The position numbers and the translations under genes were made by a program. From assembly GCA_003252105.1 (NCBI GenBank), contig QKDL01000033.1:1-32782 (forward strand): DNA of 32,782 nucleotides. Direction: 5' to 3'. Below are positions 7,446-16,000 of the stretch, one piece after another. Source of the stretch: Arcobacter sp. GTDB taxonomy: Bacteria; Campylobacterota; Campylobacteria; Campylobacterales; Arcobacteraceae. How positions within the stretch are numbered: the first letter of the stretch is position 1; each line of letters starts with the position of its first letter. The notes under the pieces are model-generated. The model ran no database searches, was not told where the DNA came from, and saw only the letters and a list, made by a program, of their open reading frames with translations.

Positions 7446-9635
7446 ATGATAAAATTAATAACAAAAAAGATAAGTAATAAGATTATTGTATCGTTGTTTA
7501 TACTTATGTCTATGTCCAGTTTAATAGTAACTTATTTCACTACAAAACAAGTGGAAAAAGATTCGATTATTGTAACAAAAGAAAATCTTGACATGTTAAA
7601 CACAGCTATGTTTCAAAGTCTTAGAAATGCTATGAATACAGGTGATCCTGCTCAAATTATGAAAGCAGAAGAGGAAGCTAAAACAATAAAAGGAGTAAAA
7701 CGTTTAACTGTTGCAAAAAGTCAACCATTAATAGAGATGTATGCACCTGATACACAATACACTAAAGATCCTGATATATTAAAATCTTTTAAAACTAAAG
7801 AAAATCAAATATTAGAATATGACAATGAAAAAGGTCATGAACTAAGAATGATTAAACCAATGATTGCCACACAAGAGTGTCTTATGTGTCATGCAAATCA
7901 ACAAGTTGGTGATGTAATTGGAGTTTTCGATTTAACTTTTTCTTTAGATGAATCAGATGATAGAATTTCAGGTTTAGTAATTGATATTTTAACTCTATCA
8001 ACAATTTTTGGATGGATTACTATTGGACTTATATTCTTCATTGTTAAAAAAGCTACAAACCCTATTTCTACACTTAAAAAAGGTTTTGAGAACCTATTAA
8101 CTTCTAATGATACAAATATTAAATTAGATGTAACATCTAAAGATGAGATTGGAGAAGTTGCTACTTTATTTAACTCTTATATGGATAAAGTAAGAGATGG
8201 ATTAAAACAAGATGAAATTGTTATTGAAGAAGCAAATGATATATTAGAAAAAACTGGGAATGGTTTCTTCGTATATCAAGTTAAATCAACAGCAGCAAAC
8301 CCTTATGTTGAGGATTTAAAAAATAAATTAAATATGATGATTAATCATACAAAAGAGACATTAGATAAGATCAATATCACACTTAGAAAATATGCAGAAT
8401 CTGAATTTGATTATAAAATTGATGATAGAGGTATTTATGGAGATTTAGGTTCTCTTGCAGCTGGTATTAAACTTGTTGGAAATAATACATCTGAAATTTT
8501 AGCAATGATTATGAATACAGGTGATTCTTTAAATAGAAATACACATACATTATCACAAGCATCAAATAATTTATCAACTTCATCGAACAGACAAGCTGCA
8601 TCTTTAGAAGAGACAGCTGCTGCTTTAGAGCAAATTACTGCAAATATTCAAGGTAATACACAAGCATCAAATGAGATGGCAAATTTAGCAAATGAAGTAA
8701 CTATATCTGCACAAAGTGGTCAGGATTTAGCAAACAAAACTGCAAATGCTATGGATGAGATAAATACACAAGTAAGTTCTATTAATGAAGCGATTGAAGT
8801 GATTGACCAAATTGCTTTCCAAACAAATATTTTATCTTTAAATGCTGCAGTTGAAGCAGCTACTGCTGGTGAAGCAGGAAAAGGTTTTGCTGTTGTTGCA
8901 CAAGAGGTTAGAAATCTTGCAAGTAGAAGTGCAGAAGCGGCAAAAGAGATTAAAGATATTGTTGAAAAAGCAACTAGTAAAGCAAATGATGGTAAAAAAA
9001 TCTCTGATAATATGATTGCTGGTTATAGTCAATTAAATGAAAATATTAAATTAACAATAGAAAAAATTGATTATGTTGCGAATGCTTCAAAAGAGCAAGA
9101 AAGAGGTATTACTCAAATCAATGATGCAGTAAACCTACTTGACCAAGCAACACAAGAAAATGCACATGTTGCAGAAGAAATTTCTAAAATGTCACAAGAG
9201 ATAGCTGATATGTCTAATTCACTTGTAACGGCTGCTTCAAGAGCTAGCTTTTTAGAAAGTGCTAGAGAGGAAGTATGTGATGTTGATTTAGTATATGATA
9301 CTGCCAAACTAAAAGTAAATGTTCTAGAGTTAAAAGATAATGTATATTCTAAACTTGGAAACTATGAAAAATGGACAAGCTCTAGTTGTGAAAGTATGGA
9401 TAAGTGGATTTTAGAATATTCAAGTACAAATGATACTGATGATTTAGGTTCATTAGAAGAGCTAAAAACTTTAAATAATAATCTTAGAATAAAACTTCAA
9501 GCTTTAATTGATGCAAACGCAAATAAAGAAACAAATGATGTATTAAATCAAAAAGCTAAAGATGTTGAAATCGAATCACTTAGAATATTTGGTAATTTAA
9601 ATCATCTAAAAAAAGATAAATGTAAAAGAGGATAA
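7446..9635 (+). CDS. Methyl-accepting chemotaxis protein with a CxxCH (c-type haem) sensor domain
   Basis: 729 residues from ATG 7446. TM1 at about 13-33, a periplasmic domain to about 175, TM2 at about 178-200 ([18 protein letters not shown]), a HAMP region, then a coiled-coil signalling domain. The hairpin tip is conserved ([21 protein letters not shown] followed by ARAGE-like [21 protein letters not shown]). The periplasmic domain contains ECLMCHANQ, a CxxCH haem-attachment motif at residues 145-149, near the end of a Cache/PAS-like domain ([11 protein letters not shown]), so redox or gas sensing through covalent haem is likely. The C-terminus (about 620-729) resembles a zinc-binding CZB domain ([17 protein letters not shown]) but lacks the usual histidines. 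It converges on the CheZ-like gene. Haem attachment is inferred from the motif. Confidence 0.9.
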   Translation: MIKLITKKISNKIIVSLFILMSMSSLIVTYFTTKQVEKDSIIVTKENLDMLNTAMFQSLRNAMNTGDPAQIMKAEEEAKTIKGVKRLTVAKSQPLIEMYAPDTQYTKDPDILKSFKTKENQILEYDNEKGHELRMIKPMIATQECLMCHANQQVGDVIGVFDLTFSLDESDDRISGLVIDILTLSTIFGWITIGLIFFIVKKATNPISTLKKGFENLLTSNDTNIKLDVTSKDEIGEVATLFNSYMDKVRDGLKQDEIVIEEANDILEKTGNGFFVYQVKSTAANPYVEDLKNKLNMMINHTKETLDKINITLRKYAESEFDYKIDDRGIYGDLGSLAAGIKLVGNNTSEILAMIMNTGDSLNRNTHTLSQASNNLSTSSNRQAASLEETAAALEQITANIQGNTQASNEMANLANEVTISAQSGQDLANKTANAMDEINTQVSSINEAIEVIDQIAFQTNILSLNAAVEAATAGEAGKGFAVVAQEVRNLASRSAEAAKEIKDIVEKATSKANDGKKISDNMIAGYSQLNENIKLTIEKIDYVANASKEQERGITQINDAVNLLDQATQENAHVAEEISKMSQEIADMSNSLVTAASRASFLESAREEVCDVDLVYDTAKLKVNVLELKDNVYSKLGNYEKWTSSSCESMDKWILEYSSTNDTDDLGSLEELKTLNNNLRIKLQALIDANANKETNDVLNQKAKDVEIESLRIFGNLNHLKKDKCKRG

Positions 9636-9654
9636 AAGGTTTAAACCTTTTATC
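9631..9654. terminator. Perfect 24-bp palindrome, shared terminator of convergent genes
   Basis: GATAAAAGG, TTTAAA centre, CCTTTTATC. It overlaps the chemoreceptor stop (TAA 9633-9635) and ends one base before the stop of the opposite gene (9655-9657). The arms end in T-rich or A-rich tracts suitable for termination in both directions. Confidence 0.75.
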
Positions 9655-10014
9655 TTAACCTTGCATACTTTTAATCAAAGCTTCTAACTCATCATCAGAA
9701 ACTATCTCTTTAGAATCATCTCCAGAAATATATTTTGCAGAAGAAGCAAAATTAAAATTACTTGCATCTATATTATTTCTTTCACAAACATGATTTACAA
9801 CCCTTTCAATTTTTTGTCTATGCAAATCTTGATGTTGTAGTAAACCAAAAGAATTAGAAATCAAATCATGAATTCTTTTTAATCCATGAGCTGGGATAGC
9901 CATCTCTTCCAACAATGAATCAATATTTTCCAAATTCTCATATATGCTTATTGAGTTAGTTTCAGATTCTTTTATAACATCACATAACTCTTTAATTAAG
10001 TCCTCATAAGTCAT
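9655..10014 (-). CDS. CheZ-like chemotaxis protein (short)
   Basis: 119 residues, all helical apart from a flexible linker at about 83-103. Residues 57-74 read GLLQHQDLHRQKIERVV. This matches the CheZ catalytic signature QDLTGQ.I, with D63 and Q67 at the same spacing as the CheZ Asp/Gln pair that dephosphorylates CheY. The last 13 residues, DDELEALIKSMQG, resemble the CheY-binding tail of CheZ and the related N-terminal peptide of FliM. It is shorter than E. coli CheZ (about 214 residues), as one helical hairpin plus tail would be. AAGGGA precedes ATG 10012-10014. It lies tail-to-tail with a chemoreceptor. A phosphatase role on a CheY-type protein is inferred; a CheY-binding regulator without activity is the alternative. 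Confidence 0.6.
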   Translation of the reverse strand: MTYEDLIKELCDVIKESETNSISIYENLENIDSLLEEMAIPAHGLKRIHDLISNSFGLLQHQDLHRQKIERVVNHVCERNNIDASNFNFASSAKYISGDDSKEIVSDDELEALIKSMQG

Positions 10015-10107
10015 ATAATATCCCTTTTTGATAAAATAATAATTATTTTAACTTATTTAAACTTAACTATTGAAGATATTTATAAGTTATTTCTTAATTT
10101 TTTATAA

Positions 10108-11172
10108 TTAATGAATAATTTCTGATATAAATTCAGTTGCATATGAACCTTTTGGTAATGTAAATTGCAATTCCATCCAGTTCTTATCATCTTTATAGTT
10201 TGATTCAATATCTTCAGGGAAAACCCAAGCAAATCTTCTTGCTCCATCTTCTTTTATATCTTTGTCAAACTCTTTTTCAATATCATATGCTAGACCTTCA
10301 GATTTTTTCACTCTTTTTCCACATAAAAGCCCTGTAGGCACTCTATCTCTTTGAAAAAATTTCTCTGATTCTGCTTCTAAATCTTCAGCTAAAAATATTC
10401 TTCCATATGGATAATGGCTCATTAAATCTTCTGGTATTATCTTAAATGGATGGGGTTGTTTTTTCATCTGTTTTACAACATCTAAGGGTAAAGCCAATTT
10501 TTCATAAATCTCTTTTGGTTCAAAAACTTCAATTAGTTTTGAGATTTCTATTCTTTTTGATAACCAAGTATTAAATAGAAAACTTTGATAAGCATTTATA
10601 TACATCTGTTTTAGTTTTCTATTTTTTTCTCTTAATTCACCATTTATTATAGCTTCACCTTTTTTATAGTTATCACCTTCTATTCCAAATCTTTGAAATC
10701 CAAAATAGTTTGGCATACCATATTTTGAAAGATTTACTAAAACCTCTTCAATCTTTTTAGCCTCTACATTTTTTACTAATTTAAGTCTTATAAAAAATCT
10801 ATTACCTTTTAAATGCCCTACTCTTATCTTGTTGTTATGTCTTGTAGTTTCTAAAATCTTGATTTTTTCATGAGAAAAGTTAGATAAATTTTCTTCAACA
10901 CTTTTTGGCAATGAAATATGTTGAATAGTCATTGCATTTTTGTCTTTTAATCCTGCATATCCTATATCTCTTGCTTTACATCCTAATTGTTCAGAAAAAA
11001 TTTGAACTGCATCCCAAGTAGTTAACTCTTTTTTTCTAAATTTTATGATGATATGTTCACCATCCCCACTAAACTCATATAATGGTATTTCAGTTACAAC
11101 AAAATCATCTTTTGTTTGTTTAAATAGTACATCTATTTTTGAATGAGTTAAATATCTTTGTAGATTTTCCAC
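10108..11172 (-). CDS. truD: tRNA pseudouridine(13) synthase TruD
   Basis: 354 residues. TruD converts U13 of tRNA-Glu to pseudouridine. Family signatures are DDFVVTEIP near the N-terminus, the catalytic GYAGLKDKNAMT with Asp77, the NYFGFQRFG motif, and the TruD insertion domain in the middle. The start is GTG (11170-11172), with AAGGAA nine bases upstream. It lies 45 bases after thiL on the same strand, a pairing also seen in Campylobacter. Nothing in the catalytic region is missing. Confidence 0.95.
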   Translation of the reverse strand: MENLQRYLTHSKIDVLFKQTKDDFVVTEIPLYEFSGDGEHIIIKFRKKELTTWDAVQIFSEQLGCKARDIGYAGLKDKNAMTIQHISLPKSVEENLSNFSHEKIKILETTRHNNKIRVGHLKGNRFFIRLKLVKNVEAKKIEEVLVNLSKYGMPNYFGFQRFGIEGDNYKKGEAIINGELREKNRKLKQMYINAYQSFLFNTWLSKRIEISKLIEVFEPKEIYEKLALPLDVVKQMKKQPHPFKIIPEDLMSHYPYGRIFLAEDLEAESEKFFQRDRVPTGLLCGKRVKKSEGLAYDIEKEFDKDIKEDGARRFAWVFPEDIESNYKDDKNWMELQFTLPKGSYATEFISEIIH

Positions 11173-11217
11173 GTATTAAATTTCCTTTTATAAATATATC
11201 ACTAAAATTATTCTTAG

Positions 11218-12045
11218 CTATTCAAAATGGTGATTTTTACAATCACAAATAAATTTGCCTTTTACAGCTTTTGCAAAAATATTTAATTTTATATTATGCT
11301 TTTTTGCAATATTTTCTATTTTTGTTTTATGTTTTTTATTAAAAGAGAAAAGTAGTTCATACTCTTCTCCAGAACATCCAATATTTTTATCAATCTTTTC
11401 AAAAAAATCAAAACCCACATTACTTTGTTTTGACATTCTTTCAAGTTCAAAAAACAACCCATCAGAGATATCCATAGAAGCAGTTACATATTTTGAAACC
11501 TCATAAAAAAAATCTGCTTTTAATTTCGGTTCTATAAATTTAGATTTTTTAGATATTTTTCCACCATGAAGTAAAATATTCAAATCTCTTTTGCAAGTTC
11601 CTAACTCCCCAGTAAAACAGATTAAATCATCTAGTTTTATACCATTTCTATATTTGGCATTTTTTGATTTTGAGATTATAGTTATACTAATATCTAACTT
11701 TTCATTTGAAATAGTATCTCCACCTATAACTTTTATACCAAATTCTTTTGCTGTATCATTAAAACCTTTTGCCAATTGTTTTAAATCTTTTTTTGTATAG
11801 CTTTTTGGAATAGCCACACTTAAAAGTGCATATTTAGGTTTTGCATTCATTGCTATTGCATCTGAAATATTTACAAGCATAGATTTTCTAGCAATCTGGT
11901 CTAAACTCATCCACTCTTTTTTAAAATGAACATTTTCAAAAAAAGCATCCATACTATAAATATAGTTTCCTATTACAGCTCCATCATCACCAATAAATCT
12001 GCTATCTTTATCAAATTGTTTTATAAAAAAATCTTCTTTATTCAT
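11218..12045 (-). CDS. thiL: Thiamine-monophosphate kinase ThiL
   Basis: 275 residues, slightly shorter than the usual 300-330. ThiL phosphorylates thiamine monophosphate to the active diphosphate. Visible motifs are the metal/ATP-binding GDDGAVIG (residues 19-26), SMDAFFENVHF, the NISDAIAMNAKPKYALLSVAIP strand-helix, GGDTIS, and MDISDGLFFELERM, with a short C-terminal domain. ATG 12043-12045 has no clear Shine-Dalgarno site. It is first in a two-gene unit with truD and divergent from the superoxide reductase gene. Confidence 0.93.
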   Translation of the reverse strand: MNKEDFFIKQFDKDSRFIGDDGAVIGNYIYSMDAFFENVHFKKEWMSLDQIARKSMLVNISDAIAMNAKPKYALLSVAIPKSYTKKDLKQLAKGFNDTAKEFGIKVIGGDTISNEKLDISITIISKSKNAKYRNGIKLDDLICFTGELGTCKRDLNILLHGGKISKKSKFIEPKLKADFFYEVSKYVTASMDISDGLFFELERMSKQSNVGFDFFEKIDKNIGCSGEEYELLFSFNKKHKTKIENIAKKHNIKLNIFAKAVKGKFICDCKNHHFE

Positions 12046-12104
12046 GGCGTAATATTAGCATAAATGTTCTTTGTTTTCTGATTTTTAACTTAAAAGTTTA
12101 TTTT

Positions 12105-12121
12105 AGGATAAAAATTATCCT
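12105..12121. promoter_or_regulatory. Inverted repeat upstream of the superoxide reductase promoter, candidate operator
   Basis: AGGATAA-AAA-TTATCCT, perfect 7-bp arms with a 3-bp spacer, 22 bases upstream of the -10 box at 12144. The position suits a regulator binding near -35 to -50. The regulator is not identified. Confidence 0.4.
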
Positions 12122-12143
12122 ATATTATTTAATATTATATTGG

Positions 12144-12173
12144 TATAATGTTGGCAATTTTATTTTAAGGAGA
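12144..12173 (+). promoter_or_regulatory. Promoter and ribosome site of the superoxide reductase gene
   Basis: TATAAT at 12144-12149 preceded by TGG, and AAGGAGA at 12167-12173, six bases before ATG 12180. The ribosome site rules out the in-frame TTG at 12174. Confidence 0.65.
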
Positions 12174-12179
12174 TTGATT

Positions 12180-12566
12180 ATGCCAAAAATTAATAAATAT
12201 GTTGACATTGATACTGTTGAAAGAGAAGCGAAAAAAGATTTAATTGATAGACACTCACCATTTATTCACTGTGCTGATACTGCAAAAGCAGGAGAGCCAT
12301 TTGAAGTAACTGTTAAAATGGGAAATGAATATACTCACCCAGATGATTTTGATCACTACATTGAATCTGTATCGTTATTTAACGGTGAAACATTGTTAGC
12401 AAAAGCTACATATGTACCAGGAACTTTAGGAAATGTTAAAGCACATAACACAACTACTTTTACAATTATTCCAACTGGTAAAAAACTTAACTTAGTAGCT
12501 CATGGTTACTGTACTAAACATGGTATCTGGGAAGGTACTCCTGTAGAAGTTTCTGTAACTGAATAG
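12180..12566 (+). CDS. Superoxide reductase (neelaredoxin/desulfoferrodoxin type)
   Basis: 128 residues, consisting of the catalytic iron domain only (class II; no N-terminal desulforedoxin domain). It reduces superoxide to peroxide in the cytosol without making oxygen, useful in a microaerophile. Expected Fe ligands are present: H25 in DRHSP, H53 and H59 in HPDDFDHY, C111 and H114 in GYCTKHG. The residue before the first His, usually Lys, is Arg here. Start ATG 12180 is fixed by AAGGAGA. The gene is monocistronic, with its own promoter, a nearby inverted repeat and a strong terminator. The codon and amino-acid pattern suggest high expression. Confidence 0.92.
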   Translation: MPKINKYVDIDTVEREAKKDLIDRHSPFIHCADTAKAGEPFEVTVKMGNEYTHPDDFDHYIESVSLFNGETLLAKATYVPGTLGNVKAHNTTTFTIIPTGKKLNLVAHGYCTKHGIWEGTPVEVSVTE

Positions 12567-12589
12567 TTTATAGGCACTATTACAACGAT

Positions 12590-12622
12590 AAGGTAAGAGG
12601 TTTTAACCTCTTACCTTTTTTT
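12590..12622 (+). terminator. Rho-independent terminator of the superoxide reductase gene
   Basis: AGGTAAGAGGTT (12591-12602), TT loop, AACCTCTTACCT (12605-12616), then a T-run. A 12-bp perfect stem plus U-tract, about 25 bases after the stop. Confidence 0.9.
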
Positions 12623-12684
12623 ATGTTTGGTACAATCTTGGTACAGCAAAATATAAATTTATATGAATCTGTACAAAACAATAT

Positions 12685-13011
12685 CTATATTTTTGTTCTA
12701 ATTATATATGCACTTGGTGTAACCAAGCACACTTTTTTATTTCCATCTAAATCATGATAAATTATGATTTCAGCATCAGCAGTCTCTTTCTCAACAATAT
12801 CCCCACTTAATAATGTTATATAATTTGAAATATCTATTGAAGTAGGAGTTGTGATGCAAGGTATATCTATATTAATTTTTTCTTCAACAGATCCAGAATT
12901 CCCTCCATCATCACTGTCTGTGCCTCCTTTTCCTCCACAAGCTGTTAATAATAGTGTTAGAAGAAGACTAACAACTATTTTAATTATTGTAAACGATTTT
13001 TTTAAACTCAC
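12685..13011 (-). CDS. Small lipoprotein downstream of the giant adhesin
   Basis: 108 residues. Lys-rich N-terminus, hydrophobic core and lipobox LLTAC, so the mature chain starts at the Cys followed by GGKGGTDSDDGGNSG, a flexible spacer. The remaining 75 residues carry two Cys and end in VCLVTPSAYIIRTKI; no family recognised. The start is GTG (13009-13011). Its AAGGAG ribosome site overlaps the stop codon region of the giant gene 11 bases upstream, so translation is probably coupled and the lipoprotein is made with the adhesin. It might anchor, chaperone or regulate export of the giant protein, but this is inference from position only. Confidence 0.7.
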   Translation of the reverse strand: MSLKKSFTIIKIVVSLLLTLLLTACGGKGGTDSDDGGNSGSVEEKINIDIPCITTPTSIDISNYITLLSGDIVEKETADAEIIIYHDLDGNKKVCLVTPSAYIIRTKI

Positions 13012-13021
13012 TATAAACTCC

Positions 13022-16000
13022 TTATTCTATGACAATACTATTATTAAGTGGTGTTTGGATTTTCATAAATAAAATACCATCAATTTTTTCAATTACTACA
13101 TTATTACCTTCAGTGAATGATTCATCACTTATAAGTGTATTACTAAGTGTTCTGATATCATTTTCATCATTATTATTCACTTCTATAAAACTTGTTTTTG
13201 TAGTCCCATCGCTAAAAGTAATAACACGGGCTTTTAAACTATAACCACTATTTATAGAACTATTATCTCCAGCTATTGTAGAAACTTCTTTATTAGTTGA
13301 AACAACAGTTGTGGCACCTGCTATATTTGAAACTGCTTTTGTTACAATATTATTTATTTTGACTATATGCTGAGCATTACCATTAGCTAAAGCATCAATT
13401 TCAATTTCAACCAAATTATTATCTAAGTTTAAAGTGGAAACTTTAGTTGTGATGGTAACTTCACCTTTTTCATCTTTTCCAATCACTGTATTTGCACCAA
13501 CTAAATTTGAAACTGCTTTTGTTACAATACCATTTAAATCTAATCTATGGATTGCTATACCTAGTAAATCTGCCATCACTTCTGCACTTGTTCCTGTAGT
13601 TGAATATGATGTTGATACACCATTTGGTGTTAATATCGTATTTGAACCTAAAAGAGTTGAAATAGCTTGTGTTATTTCTCCACCTATATCAACTATATGT
13701 TTTACTTGTCCATCAATATAATTATTTATAACTATTTTTGAACTATCATTCAAAGTAACTTCACTTGTGATTTTCCCATCTTCTCCACTACTTGTTCTAT
13801 TCACATCTAATGAATCGTCAATTGTAGTTTTACTTGATGTAGTTGTATTATTTGAATCAGTAATATCAACTGAGATATAATGTACATCTGTTAAATCAAT
13901 ATTAACTTCTGAAATTGTAGTACCATTTGAGGTTATTTTTGCTCCACTTAAATATGTTTGAGCATCTTGATAAACTACTTCACTAGTAGATTTATCTTTT
14001 AATACTTTACTAATTGTTACATTACCACTTGTACTATTTATTTTGAAGTTTAACCCTTGTAATTGGCTTAAATCATTTGGATTATCACTAAAAGCAGTTG
14101 TTGAATCTATATCTCCATTTCCTTCAATAATTACACTACTTCCTGCTTGATTTATAGCAACATAAGTAGCGTTATTTTGTTCAATTTGTGTAGTTGTTTT
14201 AACTTCACCATTTGTATTCATAAACCCTTTTACTTTTACCTGCTCATTATTATCATTTAACATTGTTCCAGAAATTTCAAGAATATTATCCCTTGAAATA
14301 TTTATTGAAGAGTTTGGAACTGTTGTTGTTAAAGTAGTTATAATATCATCTAAATAGTGTAAAACTATAATTGTTCCATCATCTGCAAAAGTTATTTTAT
14401 AGCGAGATGTTGTACCATCAATATTTGTTGTCAATGGTGTATCAATTATAAATTCTCCATTATCATTTATTGTTATATCACTTCCTGGATTTGCAATATC
14501 AATACTATTATTCCCATTTGCAGACTCTAAATCAATATGTAGTCCACCATCTTCATGAATTTTTATAGTTGAATTTGGATAATAAGTTTTCACTATAGTT
14601 TCATTGTTATTTTCACTAACATCAACTACTTGATCATCTGGTACATTTATTGAAGTTACTTTATCATCCCCCTCACCTGCAGCATTTTTAATTATTACAG
14701 TTTTTGTACCATCATTATTATCTATAAAACCATCACTTCCTGAATCATTTTTATCTAAATAATCAGGAATTCCATCACCATCTGAATCCGTATTTTTTTC
14801 AACTGAGTCTAATTTTCCATCACCATCTGAATCAAGATCTAAATAGTTGGGAATCCCATCATTATCCATATCTAAAATACCTTCAATACTATCTGGTATT
14901 CCATCATTATCACTGTCTGTATCTAAATAGTTTGGAATTCCATCATTGTCCGAGTCGAATATACCTTCAATGCTATCTTGTATTCCATCATTATCACTAT
15001 CTGTATCCAAATAGTTTGAAATCCCATCGTTATCTGTATCTGAATTACCCTCAACAATATCATCTATTCCATCGTTGTCACTATCTGTATCCATGTAGTT
15101 TGGAATTCCATCACCATCAGAATCATCAGTAATAGAACCCTCCTCAGAATCAGGAATTCCATCTTTATCTGAATCACTTTTTGGATCATTTGCTTCATAA
15201 ATATTTTCTATATAGATTATAAAATTTTTATTATATGTAGAACCTCCACTATCTACAGCTTTTAAACAAATCTTGTATTCTGATTTAGTTTCATAATCAA
15301 ATATTACATTTGCTTTTAAAGTATTATCTACAATACTAAAACTTCCATCATCCTCACCACCACAAAAACTATAAACTGTGGTATCTAATGTATCATTATC
15401 TATTACAGATAGTGAAGATATATTTGCATTTAAACTATTATTTTCCACAACACTATTAGAATTTAAAACTATATTTGTTATTGGATCATTAACTGCTGTT
15501 ATGTTTACATATACAGTTGATATATTAGAATCAACTGTTCCATCATTTACTTTATATGTAAAGCTATCACTTCCTGAATAATCTTTATTTGGTCTATATT
15601 CATATGAACCATTAGAATCAATTATTACTACACCATTTGTACTACTAGAAACTAAACTAAATGTCAAAGTATCATTTTCAATATCATTTCCAGTCAACAT
15701 TCCATTTTTAGCACTATTTTCTGGAATAGTTATATTGATATCATTTGTTGTAGGTAGATCATTTATTGAAATTACTTTTAAACTAAAACTTTTAGAATCA
15801 TCACTTATTCCATCACTTACTTTTACACTAACTATTTCCTCACCATTAAAATTAGCCTTAGGAGTCAATGTTAAAATATTTCCATTAATACTTGTTGTTA
15901 TATTTGAAGATGATATTACACTAAAGGTTAATGTATCACCTATATCTGGGTCATTTGCACTTAATGTTATATTTAAAATACCATCTTCATCTACTGTTTG

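Noticed and set aside
12627..12645. Two TTGGTACA copies at an 11-base step
   Set aside because: Short, downstream of a terminator and with no gene or promoter next to it; probably chance.
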